A DNA stretch of 64,000 nucleotides from positions 248,001-312,000 of the forward strand of contig JBIIHQ010000002.1 in NCBI GenBank assembly GCA_044235645.1. The letters are read 5' to 3'. Within the stretch, counting starts at the first letter, position 1; the number at the start of each line of letters is the position of its first letter. A program made the translations under genes and the position numbers. Under the pieces are notes generated by a model. It was given only the letters and a program-made list of their open reading frames with translations. It searched no databases and was not told the DNA's origin. Positions 36,545-45,274 of this stretch are shown here, piece by piece. The stretch is from OMIW01 sp044235645. Its GTDB lineage: Bacteria > Bdellovibrionota_C > UBA2361 > OMIW01.

Positions 36545-37363
36545 ATGGTAAAAAGAGAAAAATCTAATTATATGATTCAGTCGGTCTCTCATGCACTTGA
36601 TGTGCTCGAGGAACTGGCAAAGTCGCTGGGTGAGGTCGGGGTAACTGAGTTGTCAAAGCGGCTCAAGCTCCACAAGAATAACGTGTTTCGCCTTCTCGCG
36701 ACCCTTGAGCTTCGAGGGTATGTCGATCAGAACGCCGAATCAGAAGATTATCGGTTGGGGGTAAAGGCCCTTCAACTTGGTCAGGCGTACGTTTCTCAGA
36801 GCAGCATTGTAGCTCGGGCAACCCCAATCCTTCGCGATCTGGCCGAAGCATCGGGAGAAACCGCTAGCCTTGCCATCATGCAGAACGGTCAGATTCAGTT
36901 CCCGATTAGTATCGAATCGAAGCGTCCGGTAAAGGTGTCGCCGCGTATCGCCGTCTCGTTTGCTGCAAAGGGGAGCGTTGTCGGTCGATTGTTGACCGCC
37001 CAGCTTCCTGATTCGGTGCTGGCTGAGATCCTTGCGACCGATACTCCCTCGGATGTCGCGATTCGCAACCACCTCGCGGAGCTTCGGACTTCGGGCCACA
37101 TCATTGACAAAGGTGGGGTCGAGGCCGACGTTGTTTCTATTTCGAAGGTCATTCGGGGAACGGGTAACGAGGTGCTCGGAGCGATCGAGTTACTTGCTCC
37201 GCAGTACCGAGCTCGGGTTGAAACGCTCCTCCCGATGGTTGAGGAAGCGGCTCAGGCTATTTCCACTGCATTGGGTGCAGCGCGTCCCACACTGGCCGCG
37301 ACGCTCGAGCGGGAGATTGTCGAGGCTCCTGGCACCTATGCGGGGCTGGGTCGAATCAAGTAG
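36545..37363 (+). CDS. IclR-family transcriptional regulator
   Basis: The 272-residue protein has an N-terminal winged helix (SHALDVLEELAKSLGEVGVTELSKRL, then NNVFRLLATLELRGYV) and a C-terminal GAF-like effector domain (LRDLAEASGETASLAIM, FAAKGSVVGRLLTAQ, VIRGTGNEVLGAIELLAP). IclR proteins sense small molecules and control catabolic genes. An intrinsic terminator follows directly and the next gene, an acyl-CoA dehydrogenase, may be a target. The ATG at 36545 lies in an A-rich stretch. Confidence 0.88.
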   Translation: MVKREKSNYMIQSVSHALDVLEELAKSLGEVGVTELSKRLKLHKNNVFRLLATLELRGYVDQNAESEDYRLGVKALQLGQAYVSQSSIVARATPILRDLAEASGETASLAIMQNGQIQFPISIESKRPVKVSPRIAVSFAAKGSVVGRLLTAQLPDSVLAEILATDTPSDVAIRNHLAELRTSGHIIDKGGVEADVVSISKVIRGTGNEVLGAIELLAPQYRARVETLLPMVEEAAQAISTALGAARPTLAATLEREIVEAPGTYAGLGRIK

Positions 37364-37419
37364 TGTCTCGTAGCTCGCTCTCTTCACCGATGAGCGAATG
37401 ACGAAGGCCAGAACGTAAA

Positions 37420-37469
37420 AGAGAGTCTGTAGGTGTTGTACCAACAACATGTGCAGGCTCTCTTTTTTT
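37420..37469 (+). terminator. Strong intrinsic terminator after the iclR-type gene
   Basis: AGAGAG (37420-37425) pairs with CTCTCT (37458-37463), with an inner CTG(T)A/TGCAG and TGTTGT/ACAACA stem. A T-run ends the hairpin (37463-37469). It separates the regulator from the acyl-CoA dehydrogenase gene. Confidence 0.85.
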
Positions 37470-37493
37470 GCACCATCTCGGAACAAAAACGCC

Positions 37494-38648
37494 ATGATTT
37501 CGATGCCCATCAAGCTGTCTGATGATCTTGCAGCTTTGCAAGATACTGCTCGTCGTTTTGCCGAAGATGAGATCCGCCCGGTTGCAGCCCACTTCGACGA
37601 GTCTGGTGAGTTCCCAGCTGCAGTGATTGCGTCGGGTCACCGCGCAGGGTTAGTAAATCTTGTCCAGGGTGATGAATTCGGCGGTTCAAATCTGTCGATC
37701 CTCGAGGCGTGTGTCGTTATTGAGGAGATTGCAGCGGGGTGCGCAGGATTTGCGACCTCAATGGTTGCCAACGATCTTGCCCTCACCCCGATCGCGCTCG
37801 ATGGTACGCCGGAACAAAAAGCTGCCTTTATCTCTCCGATCACAAACGGAGGATCTTTTGCCTCGTTCTGTCTCACTGAGCCGGGAGCTGGCTCGGATGC
37901 AGGTGGGCTAACCACCGTTGCCGAGCGCACCGCGACAGGGTATCGACTCACGGGGACTAAGCAGTGGATCACCAACGGTGGGGTCTCAAGTCAGTTCACC
38001 GTATTTGCCACCCTCGATCCCGCACTGCGACACAAGGGAATCGCCTGTTTTGTGGTTCCCGGTAATGCGCCGGGACTGTCTCGGGGTAAACACGAGAATA
38101 AAATGGGACAGCGGTGTTCGAATACTGTTCAGATCACCCTTGATGGTGTCGAGATTCCGGAGGCTAATCGTATCGGCGAGGAGGGGCAGGGATTTTCTCT
38201 TGCGATGAGAACTCTCGACCTCAGCCGTCCCCTTACGGCGATGATTGGGGTCGGCATTGCCCGACGAGCGAGCGAACTCGCACTGCAGTACGCCAAAGAT
38301 CGTAAACAGTTTGGTCGCACCATCAGTTCGTTCCAGGGAATCCAATTCATGCTCGCTGATATGGCCACTGCGGTTGAATCGGCGCGGCTCCTTACTCTTC
38401 GAGCCGCAGCCCTGCTTGATGCGGGACGATCGGCGACTCTCGAATCGAGTATGGCAAAGCGGGTTGCGGCCGATACTGCGATGGAGGTCGCGACCGATGC
38501 CGTACAGGTTTTCGGTGGGTATGGATATACGAAGGAGTACCCGGTGGAAAAATTGATGCGCGATGCCAAACTTCTCCAGATTTATGAGGGAACAAGCCAG
38601 ATCCAGCGGGTGGTGATCGCCCGGGAATTACTCGGCTCGGGCAACTAG
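37494..38648 (+). CDS. Acyl-CoA dehydrogenase
   Basis: This FAD enzyme introduces a double bond in acyl-CoA substrates. The 384-residue protein has the three-domain layout. CFVVPG and SFCLTEPGAGSDAGGL occur in the middle domain. The C-terminal domain has DRKQFGRTISSFQGIQFMLADMA, then QVFGGYGYTKEYPVEKLMRDAK and IYEGTSQIQR with the catalytic Glu. The ATG at 37494 is chosen because an earlier GTG/ATG-type start at 37449 lies inside a terminator. Substrate length cannot be told from sequence. Confidence 0.93.
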   Translation: MISMPIKLSDDLAALQDTARRFAEDEIRPVAAHFDESGEFPAAVIASGHRAGLVNLVQGDEFGGSNLSILEACVVIEEIAAGCAGFATSMVANDLALTPIALDGTPEQKAAFISPITNGGSFASFCLTEPGAGSDAGGLTTVAERTATGYRLTGTKQWITNGGVSSQFTVFATLDPALRHKGIACFVVPGNAPGLSRGKHENKMGQRCSNTVQITLDGVEIPEANRIGEEGQGFSLAMRTLDLSRPLTAMIGVGIARRASELALQYAKDRKQFGRTISSFQGIQFMLADMATAVESARLLTLRAAALLDAGRSATLESSMAKRVAADTAMEVATDAVQVFGGYGYTKEYPVEKLMRDAKLLQIYEGTSQIQRVVIARELLGSGN

Positions 38649-38750
38649 CGTCTCGTCGAGGGGATTCCTCGCTATCTGAGATCGCTCGCACCGATCATCG
38701 TGGAGTGTCCCGTGCGTGATCGGCGAACCCCCCTTCCGGTTCATGATGCA

Positions 38751-39458
38751 ATGAATTTTCTCGAGATAACATCGCTCTCAAAGCAATACGGACAGGGGGA
38801 GGGGGCGGTCCATGCGCTCCGGGGTGTATCGTTTGGAGTCTCGCGAGGCGAATTTGTTGCATTGAGTGGGCCCAGTGGCTGCGGGAAGAGTTCTCTGCTT
38901 TCAATAGGAGGGCTCGTGATGTCCCCGAGCAGTGGAAGGGTCGTTATCGCGGGAGAGGCGATAAACTTTGAGAACGAGCGGAACCTTGCGCGATATCGTC
39001 GGACGCTCCTCGGGTACGTCTTCCAGTATTTTAATCTGCTTCCCACCCTCACTGCAGAGGAGAATGTCATCGTGACCCCGCTCCTGGCCGGGGTTTCCTC
39101 TCGCGACGCCCGTCGGCGAGCCCGAGAATTGCTTGAACAGGTGGGGCTTGTTCATCGATGTACTCATCGGCCACATCAGCTTTCTGGAGGGGAAATGCAG
39201 CGGGTCGCCGTGTGTCGAGCCCTCGCTCACCATCCACGCCTCATCCTCGCTGACGAGCCTACGGGAAACCTTGATACTAAGTCTGGTCATGCCGTGCTTG
39301 ATCTCTTAAAAAAAGCGGCGAGTGAGGGAGCCGCGGTTATCATGGCAACCCATCGCGAGGATTCTCTGACGTGGTGCGGTCGGGTCATTCGTCTCCACGA
39401 TGGAGAATTAGTCGGCGACGAGAGCATTCGATTTAGTGACGGTCATACCGATGATTGA
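38751..39458 (+). CDS. ABC transporter ATP-binding protein (MacB/AttE-like)
   Basis: The 235-residue ATPase carries Walker A SGPSGCGKSS, the signature LSGGEMQRVAV, Walker B LILADEPTGNLD and the switch His in ATHRED. It belongs to the MacB/LolD-type branch with FtsX-like permeases. The ATG at 38751 gives the normal start; a GTG at 38700 would add 17 residues. It overlaps the permease gene by 8 bases (stop/start at 39451-39458), so the two are translationally coupled. Confidence 0.9.
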   Translation: MNFLEITSLSKQYGQGEGAVHALRGVSFGVSRGEFVALSGPSGCGKSSLLSIGGLVMSPSSGRVVIAGEAINFENERNLARYRRTLLGYVFQYFNLLPTLTAEENVIVTPLLAGVSSRDARRRARELLEQVGLVHRCTHRPHQLSGGEMQRVAVCRALAHHPRLILADEPTGNLDTKSGHAVLDLLKKAASEGAAVIMATHREDSLTWCGRVIRLHDGELVGDESIRFSDGHTDD

Positions 39459-42033
39459 GCGGGTTGAGCGAGGACACGAAGCGACAAGAAGTTCGTTCGA
39501 AGCCATGTTGTTCCTTATGCGGGTGCTGAGTGCCCGTCGGCTTTGGCAGGGGCCGCTCCGGACGATTCTTGTGATTGGTGCCGTCGCGGTCGGAGTGGCG
39601 TTGTTTCTCGCGAGTGTGATGGCGGGTGAGGCCTCGGTTGCATCTTTTGCCGCGAGCTCATCGGGGACGACGAGTGAGGGCGTCCTCACCTGCCACGCTG
39701 CAAGCGGTACCATAACCGAGCGTGATGTCGGTGCCCTTGGCGCGCTAGTAGGGGAGCGGTACACGGTGGTGCCGGTGATAGAGTTTCTCGCGATGGCGGG
39801 GATAGCGCCGATTCGGGTATTCGGTATCGATGGAAATTTGGTCCAACAGGATGATCGGGGAAGGGGTGATTCCACCGATGGCGTGATATCTCCTTACTCA
39901 CCACTTCTCTCGTCGGTTAAGTCAACGCCATCAGAGGGCTCCCCGATATCGATCGAGCTTCAGGCGGATGGGATAATTTCTGTCTTCTCGGTCCGAACGC
40001 AGGATCATCCTCTTATCTCCCAACGCCGCGCTATCTACCTCGATCTCTCGGCTTTGGAGCAATGGCTCCCGCACCGAGCCGCATTCACCGCCATTTACCT
40101 GGTCCCTCTCGAGGAGCGGAAGGGGGGCTTTTCTCAGGATGAGATCGCGCGACTGAGAGAGGAGCTTTTCCATTTCAACCCGAATCTGATAATCGAGTCC
40201 GATGCTGAGCAGGCGGGAAGGATGGATTCTCTCCTGAGTGCCTTCCGGATGAATGTGCTGGTGATGGTTTTGATGACCCTGGTGGTCACTGGTCTGCTCG
40301 TTGAAAATGCGATGCGAGTTCACGCATTCCACGCGATGAAGGATATGCAGATTTTGCGAACTTTAGGAGTGACCGGCTTCGGGGCATCGATGCTGCTGCT
40401 CATTGATGCGATCATCATCGGGGCCATCGGCTCTCTTCTCGGGGTATGGGGAGGGGGTCCGCTGGTAACCGCGGTGTCACATATGCTTATGAAAACGGCC
40501 CAGGAGATGTATCTTCCTGACTTGGAATTCTCAGCACTCGGACTCGGACGGCGAGCTGCGATCACTGCGACTGCATTTGGTATTGGGATGGTGGTGAGTG
40601 TTGCGGGAGGGCTCTTCCCCGCCCTTCAGGCCCGCCACACCGTGCCGACGCTCTCTGCTCGACCCGTCGAGGAGGGGAAGGGTCGCTCGTCGCACTTGAG
40701 GCGTGATGGGGCACTTCTGATAGGGTGTGGTAGTGGGTTGTGGATTGCGCTCACTGCCGCCTGGAGCCGCGAGCAGATTGGGTTTGCGTATCTGGCGGTC
40801 GTTCTGTTGGGAGGGCTATGTGTCCTTCTTGTCTCACTCACCGTTCACGGCATCGTCGGACGGGTAAGTCATCTGATCAAGCGAGTGCCGCGGGTAGTTA
40901 CCCTCCTCGCAGCGGGCTCCTCAGAGATAGGGGAGCGAGAGGTTGTCCGATCGGTGAGAACGATGGCGGCAGGACTCGCGCTTCTTCTCGGACTTTCAAT
41001 CCTCGTCACCAGTTTTCAGACCACGTTGCAGGAGTGGGTTGCGCATACCTTCTCAGAGGATCTTTTTATTAAGCCGATCGGTGCGAACGATCCCCGCAAT
41101 CCCGCGGTGCTTTCACCCGCTCAGACGGATAAAATCGCAGCGGTACGGGGAGTCGAACGGGTATTTCGCACTCGAGGATATCTGGTCGATGTCGATGGGG
41201 TGTCTCTCTCTCTTTATGGAGCTGAAGTTGATGACAGAGCCGGCGGTGAGATTGCAACGATGCAGTTCCTTGCTGGAAATTACGATGCGGCCCTTTTTGC
41301 TGCGGGACAAGGGGTTCTGCTCAGTGAGAGTGGCGCTCGAAGGCTCCGCCGAACCATAGGAGAAACGGTCGAGATATGGGGTACTCAGCTGCCGATCATC
41401 GGGATATATCGGGATTATACGAGGGAGCGCGGGACGATATTGATGGGGTGGGAACCTTTCGTTCGGGGAACCAAAAATCGGGCTGCTGAGAGTGTGAGTG
41501 TGCGATTCTCGCCTGGAGGAGACCCACACATCATCAAGCATGAGGTCGAGGAGGTGATAGGCTCCGCTGCGGTAACCGTGCTTTCCATGGAAGAGCTGCG
41601 AGACCGGATTGATGAGCTTTTTAGGAGCACCTTTGCGATTACCGGTGTTCTCGAGGGGATTATCTTGCTCGTCACGTTGGCTGGATTTTTGATCGCCTCA
41701 ATCCAACGGTATACCGCTCGAGAGTCGGAGTTTAAAATGGTGCGTACCCTCGGGGTCTCTCGACGAGAGGTCGCGATCGCGGCCGCCATCGAGGGGCTAG
41801 TGTCGGTAGTGCCGGCAGTCGTTGCTGGGGCATGTGGTGGAGGGCTACTCGGCTGGATACTCATTGCGTACGTTAATCCCCTCTCTTTCGGGTGGAGCCT
41901 GTCACTTCATCTCCGGTGGAGCGAAATTATCGGCTCGGGAGTTGCGTTCGTGCTGCTGGCCGCGCTCTGCTCCGCCGTTGCGGCGGGAGGAGTATATCGC
42001 CACACGGCGCGGGGTGGATTTCGTGACGAGTAA
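39451..42033 (+). CDS. FtsX/MacB-type ABC permease
   Basis: The ~860-residue permease has an N-terminal membrane segment, a large periplasmic domain, three spans (about 265-370), and a second set later in the protein. The C-terminal spans are preceded by a second periplasmic domain. This two-module layout resembles a fused pair of FtsX-type domains, as in LolE/AttF-G. It works with the ATPase just upstream. Exact start uncertain: ATG at 39451 overlaps the ATPase stop, and another ATG lies at 39505. Confidence 0.85.
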   Translation: MIERVERGHEATRSSFEAMLFLMRVLSARRLWQGPLRTILVIGAVAVGVALFLASVMAGEASVASFAASSSGTTSEGVLTCHAASGTITERDVGALGALVGERYTVVPVIEFLAMAGIAPIRVFGIDGNLVQQDDRGRGDSTDGVISPYSPLLSSVKSTPSEGSPISIELQADGIISVFSVRTQDHPLISQRRAIYLDLSALEQWLPHRAAFTAIYLVPLEERKGGFSQDEIARLREELFHFNPNLIIESDAEQAGRMDSLLSAFRMNVLVMVLMTLVVTGLLVENAMRVHAFHAMKDMQILRTLGVTGFGASMLLLIDAIIIGAIGSLLGVWGGGPLVTAVSHMLMKTAQEMYLPDLEFSALGLGRRAAITATAFGIGMVVSVAGGLFPALQARHTVPTLSARPVEEGKGRSSHLRRDGALLIGCGSGLWIALTAAWSREQIGFAYLAVVLLGGLCVLLVSLTVHGIVGRVSHLIKRVPRVVTLLAAGSSEIGEREVVRSVRTMAAGLALLLGLSILVTSFQTTLQEWVAHTFSEDLFIKPIGANDPRNPAVLSPAQTDKIAAVRGVERVFRTRGYLVDVDGVSLSLYGAEVDDRAGGEIATMQFLAGNYDAALFAAGQGVLLSESGARRLRRTIGETVEIWGTQLPIIGIYRDYTRERGTILMGWEPFVRGTKNRAAESVSVRFSPGGDPHIIKHEVEEVIGSAAVTVLSMEELRDRIDELFRSTFAITGVLEGIILLVTLAGFLIASIQRYTARESEFKMVRTLGVSRREVAIAAAIEGLVSVVPAVVAGACGGGLLGWILIAYVNPLSFGWSLSLHLRWSEIIGSGVAFVLLAALCSAVAAGGVYRHTARGGFRDE

Positions 42034-42075
42034 GATTCAGGCTCATGAAGCGGTAGTTGATGCGCGGGGGGGGGA

Positions 42076-43275
42076 ATGAAGAAGTGCATAGGAATGCCTC
42101 GGAAGGGGTTGAGCTCTCTCATCAGGGGAATGGAGGGGGTGCAAGATTGGGTGGGCACCGTCTTGTTTCTTGTCTTTCTCGCGGGCTTAATTCCACTAAT
42201 GGATTTACCATCCGTGGCGTTCGCCGAGGATACCGCATCCATGCCGGGTGTAGCCCCCGAATACGCCGAGCCCCAGCGTGGGCTCACTTTCCCCTTCGAT
42301 CACGGTATGCATCCCCGATTTGAGACTGAATGGTGGTATCTGACCGGCCATCTCGTTCCCGAGGGTACCCCGTTATTCGGTTCGCCGACTCACTATGGCG
42401 TTCAACTCACCTTTTTCCGCCGACGGAAGGCAGAGGGTATCTGGGGACAGGTGTACGCTGCCCATGGAGCGCTGGGGGATGCGCTCTCAAGCACATTTAG
42501 TCACGACATTCGGTACGGTCGCTCGGGAATGGGTGGGGTCGAGGCTGCCTCTGGTCGTCTCGGCATACATCTCCTCGATTGGGGTTTTGAATCGGTTGCT
42601 GATCAGTGGATCCTGCGATGGAATCTCCCGGGAGATCGGGAAGTTCGGCTAATCACTGAGCCTGTTTCGGCATCAATGGTCGTTCGCCAGGGGCTTGGCG
42701 GTTTTAGCAAAAAGGCGGCGTGTGAGCGGTGCGCCTCGATGTACTACTCGGTCCCGCAGCTTCGGGCGCGCGGAGAGGTACGGAGCCCGAGCAAGGTGGA
42801 AGCCGTATCGGGTATCTTATGGATGGATCATGAGTTTATGACAAACGCCCTCCAGCCTGATCAGGTGGGGTGGGATTGGTTTTCGATCATGACCGAGCGA
42901 GGTCACTCGATTATGCTCTTTCGCGTGCGTGGTAGAGAACCATCCCTCGATTTCTTCTCAGGAACTCTCTCTCACGGTGGAATCACAACACCCCTTTCAG
43001 GGGGTGATTTCTCAATTGAATCGCTGGGTTCGTGGACTAGTGGAGCGAGCGGTACAACCTACCCCCAGCGTTGGCTGATACGGGTGCCACAGATCGGCTT
43101 CCAGGAGGAGCTTGCCCCGATTCTTGCTGATCAGGAGATCCGGGGGGGGGGGCATAACGCTAACGCGAACGATCCTCTCACGTATTGGGAGGGGGCGGTC
43201 GCCAACAAGAGTAACACAGTAAAGGGATACGCTGAGCTCACAGGATACGGGAAACCTATCACGCCTGGCCTATAG
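42076..43275 (+). CDS. AttH/CrtC-like lipocalin-domain protein
   Basis: The 399-residue protein has a signal peptide ending near AFA (about residue 50) and then the AttH/CrtC core: FPFDHGMHPRFETEWWYLTGHL, YGVQLTFFRR and WMDHEFMTNAL. The family includes carotenoid 1,2-hydratase and the AttH protein of ABC operons. It follows an ATPase and FtsX-type permease, like attEFGH, so it probably cooperates in handling a hydrophobic substrate. A G11 run at 43142-43152 lies inside its C-terminal part. A G9 run precedes the ATG. Confidence 0.82.
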   Translation: MKKCIGMPRKGLSSLIRGMEGVQDWVGTVLFLVFLAGLIPLMDLPSVAFAEDTASMPGVAPEYAEPQRGLTFPFDHGMHPRFETEWWYLTGHLVPEGTPLFGSPTHYGVQLTFFRRRKAEGIWGQVYAAHGALGDALSSTFSHDIRYGRSGMGGVEAASGRLGIHLLDWGFESVADQWILRWNLPGDREVRLITEPVSASMVVRQGLGGFSKKAACERCASMYYSVPQLRARGEVRSPSKVEAVSGILWMDHEFMTNALQPDQVGWDWFSIMTERGHSIMLFRVRGREPSLDFFSGTLSHGGITTPLSGGDFSIESLGSWTSGASGTTYPQRWLIRVPQIGFQEELAPILADQEIRGGGHNANANDPLTYWEGAVANKSNTVKGYAELTGYGKPITPGL

Positions 43276-43317
43276 CTCATCGATAGGGAGCCCGCGCCGG
43301 ATCACGGGGGGGGGGGA

Positions 43318-44280
43318 TCACCCGAAATCTCCCCGTCGAAATTTTCCTGCGCGAAGGTTCTCCTCTACGCGTTTATGGAACGCCGTCGGGGGAATACCGA
43401 ACGCGTGCAGAAATGCGTTTTCGGCCTTACCACCCGATTTTAGTCGCTCCAAAAATACTCGTATCGCCCCCATGCCGAATTGAGAGCGTACCATCCGTGC
43501 AGCGACGAGCGATTGGGCATACGCCGGTGCCACCATTTCGCCTGGGAGTTTGGTAAAGCCCCGACCAAGCCGCTCAAAGGGCACCATCTCGTTATTCCCC
43601 AACCATCCCGAAAGAGCCTTCCACAAACCATCCTGCGGTACCCCCTCAATGTGTTGAGCGAGCCCCTCATCGAGCCAACCAGGGCATCTTCCAGCCGAAA
43701 GGGCGTGAGTTATAGCATGGAAATATTCGTGGCGAAGGGAGCGCTCGAGCTCCGGGCGGTCGATAGGCTTTGAGCGGTCAATCGGAATAACGACCTGCTT
43801 GCGAAAAAACATCGCATTCGTCCAGTTAGGGAGATGCGTGACCGCATAGAATTCCTCAGCATCAATGAGCCGCAGGATATTGTGAATATCGGTTATACCC
43901 CCAAAGAGATCATTGAACTCGCGGTGGGTTTTTCGGATTGACGAGATAAGCTCGGTCCCCAGCTTCGATAATGAAGGTGTTGTTATGAGCTGGATGGATG
44001 AACTGCCGTCAAGACGGGTCGGGGCAAAGGTAACAACGGGGCTTTCCATCGCGGGGGCTATCCCCGGGATAGTTTGCGTCTGCTGTTTCGTCGGTCCTCG
44101 TGGGGCGTAACTACCTGACTGGGCGGTTGCCGCTGATATCTCTCCGATCGTCATCGTCCCGAAGATAAGGACGATAGCCCCGATGCTCATGCACGAGTTA
44201 CGGAGCCGCGCACTGAGCCTCCGAGGCCTTTGCTCGAGGATATCAGGTGAAGATCGACCGTTATTGCTCATGATCCTCAT
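43318..44280 (-). CDS. Peptidase MA-like secreted metalloprotein
   Basis: The 320-residue protein has a signal peptide (about residues 25-52) and a zinc-binding HEYFH motif in RSLRHEYFHAITH, followed by WLDEGLAQHIEG with the third ligand Glu. This is the pattern of the Peptidase MA family. It is convergent with the AttH-like gene and its stop lies just after a G11 run. An ATG at 44271 is an alternative start. It is probably periplasmic; the substrate is unknown. Confidence 0.75.
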   Translation of the reverse strand: MRIMSNNGRSSPDILEQRPRRLSARLRNSCMSIGAIVLIFGTMTIGEISAATAQSGSYAPRGPTKQQTQTIPGIAPAMESPVVTFAPTRLDGSSSIQLITTPSLSKLGTELISSIRKTHREFNDLFGGITDIHNILRLIDAEEFYAVTHLPNWTNAMFFRKQVVIPIDRSKPIDRPELERSLRHEYFHAITHALSAGRCPGWLDEGLAQHIEGVPQDGLWKALSGWLGNNEMVPFERLGRGFTKLPGEMVAPAYAQSLVAARMVRSQFGMGAIRVFLERLKSGGKAENAFLHAFGIPPTAFHKRVEENLRAGKFRRGDFG

Positions 44281-44443
44281 CAGACACGGGGGACACCAGA
44301 ATGAGCCTGGTTGCCCGAGGCAGGTCCTTCGGACGGGTTTCGACAGTCCGAGTCCCTCTGGAGGTCGGCATTCCCCCTTCGTAACTTGAGCGGTTCCATG
44401 GGAGCCACGATAACAGACTGAAAAAGTTGCCTATGCTGTTGTG

Positions 44444-44472
44444 TTGTACTTGGGGATAGGGTCGGGTAAAAT
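44444..44472 (+). promoter_or_regulatory. Sigma-70-type promoter for the A-type Fe-S carrier gene
   Basis: TTGTAC (44444-44449), a 17-base spacer and TAAAAT (44467-44472). It lies 150 bases before the ATG, so the transcript would carry a leader containing the 16-bp tandem repeats. Confidence 0.55.
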
Positions 44473-44524
44473 ATTGGAGGGCCGACGTTATGTTAAGTGA
44501 ATCGGAATGCGTGGTGGCGACAAC

Positions 44525-44572
44525 GGTTTGGAAGTTCGGTGGTTTGGAAGTTCGGTGGTTTGGAAGTTCGGT
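44525..44572 (+). repeat. Three perfect tandem copies of a 16-bp unit
   Basis: The unit GGTTTGGAAGTTCGGT occurs three times without a gap or mismatch in the leader of the Fe-S carrier gene. No coding role is evident. The copy number may vary. Confidence 0.95.
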
Positions 44573-44622
44573 CGCTTTATCGACATTGGCTTATACCCAC
44601 ATTTGACAGAGGAAGACGAAAT

Positions 44623-45006
44623 ATGAGTGAGGCACCAGTAGAGGAACTTTCGCAGGGAACGATATTCACACCATCGGAGGAGCAGCCGATCCTGATAACG
44701 GAGCGAGCGGTCGAGGCGATTAAGAAAGCGATTGCGGAGGAAGGGGAGGTCGGTGACGGTCTTCGCGTCTCAGTCGTCGGGGGTGGGTGTTCAGGGTATC
44801 AGTACAATCTCGATTTTGATCGTGAAGAACGGATGGGAGACACCATCATGGATGCCGGGGGGGTATCGATATTTGTTGATGCGGTCAGTGTCGGATATCT
44901 GCGGGGTACAACGATAGATTTTGTCTCAGGGCTTCAAGGACAAGGATTTAAGTTTAGTAACCCGAATGCAAAGAGAACGTGTGGCTGCGGAAGCTCATTT
45001 TCTTAA
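44623..45006 (+). CDS. A-type iron-sulphur carrier (IscA/ErpA family)
   Basis: The 127-residue protein has the core ILITERAVEAIKKAIAEEG, then VVGGGCSGYQYNLDF and GFKFSNPNAKRTCGCGSSF. The three conserved cysteines (C in GGCSG and the CGCG pair) bind the cluster or its intermediates. A ~28-residue N-terminal leader (EELSQGTIFTPS) is extra. The ATG at 44623 has a GAGGAAG site. No other isc or suf gene is adjacent. It is followed by a strong 14-bp hairpin. Confidence 0.92.
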   Translation: MSEAPVEELSQGTIFTPSEEQPILITERAVEAIKKAIAEEGEVGDGLRVSVVGGGCSGYQYNLDFDREERMGDTIMDAGGVSIFVDAVSVGYLRGTTIDFVSGLQGQGFKFSNPNAKRTCGCGSSFS

Positions 45007-45057
45007 AAGCCGAGTGAAACCTCTCTCGTCTTGCCTGATGAGAGACTCTTTCTCGTG

Positions 45058-45089
45058 ACGACAAAGGCTCCACTCGGAGCCTTTGTCGT
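45058..45089 (+). terminator. 14-bp perfect inverted repeat after the Fe-S carrier gene
   Basis: ACGACAAAGGCTCC pairs perfectly with GGAGCCTTTGTCGT around an ACTC loop. The following sequence lacks a clear T-run, so it may be a transcript-stabilising hairpin or a protein-aided terminator. Confidence 0.55.
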
Positions 45090-45274
45090 ATCTGTCGTCT
45101 TCGTAAGAAAAATTACTCCGGTTCTCAACAAACGAAGATCCTTCATCCTGGATACTCTTTCACGAACATTTTGCCCGCTACCAATTCGAGCGCTCCCGAA
45201 TCTTAAGCAATGAGCCTTGTTTGCCGATTCTCTGATCACGTTTTCGAGCGTGTGGTTCTGAGCAGGGGGTGGAG

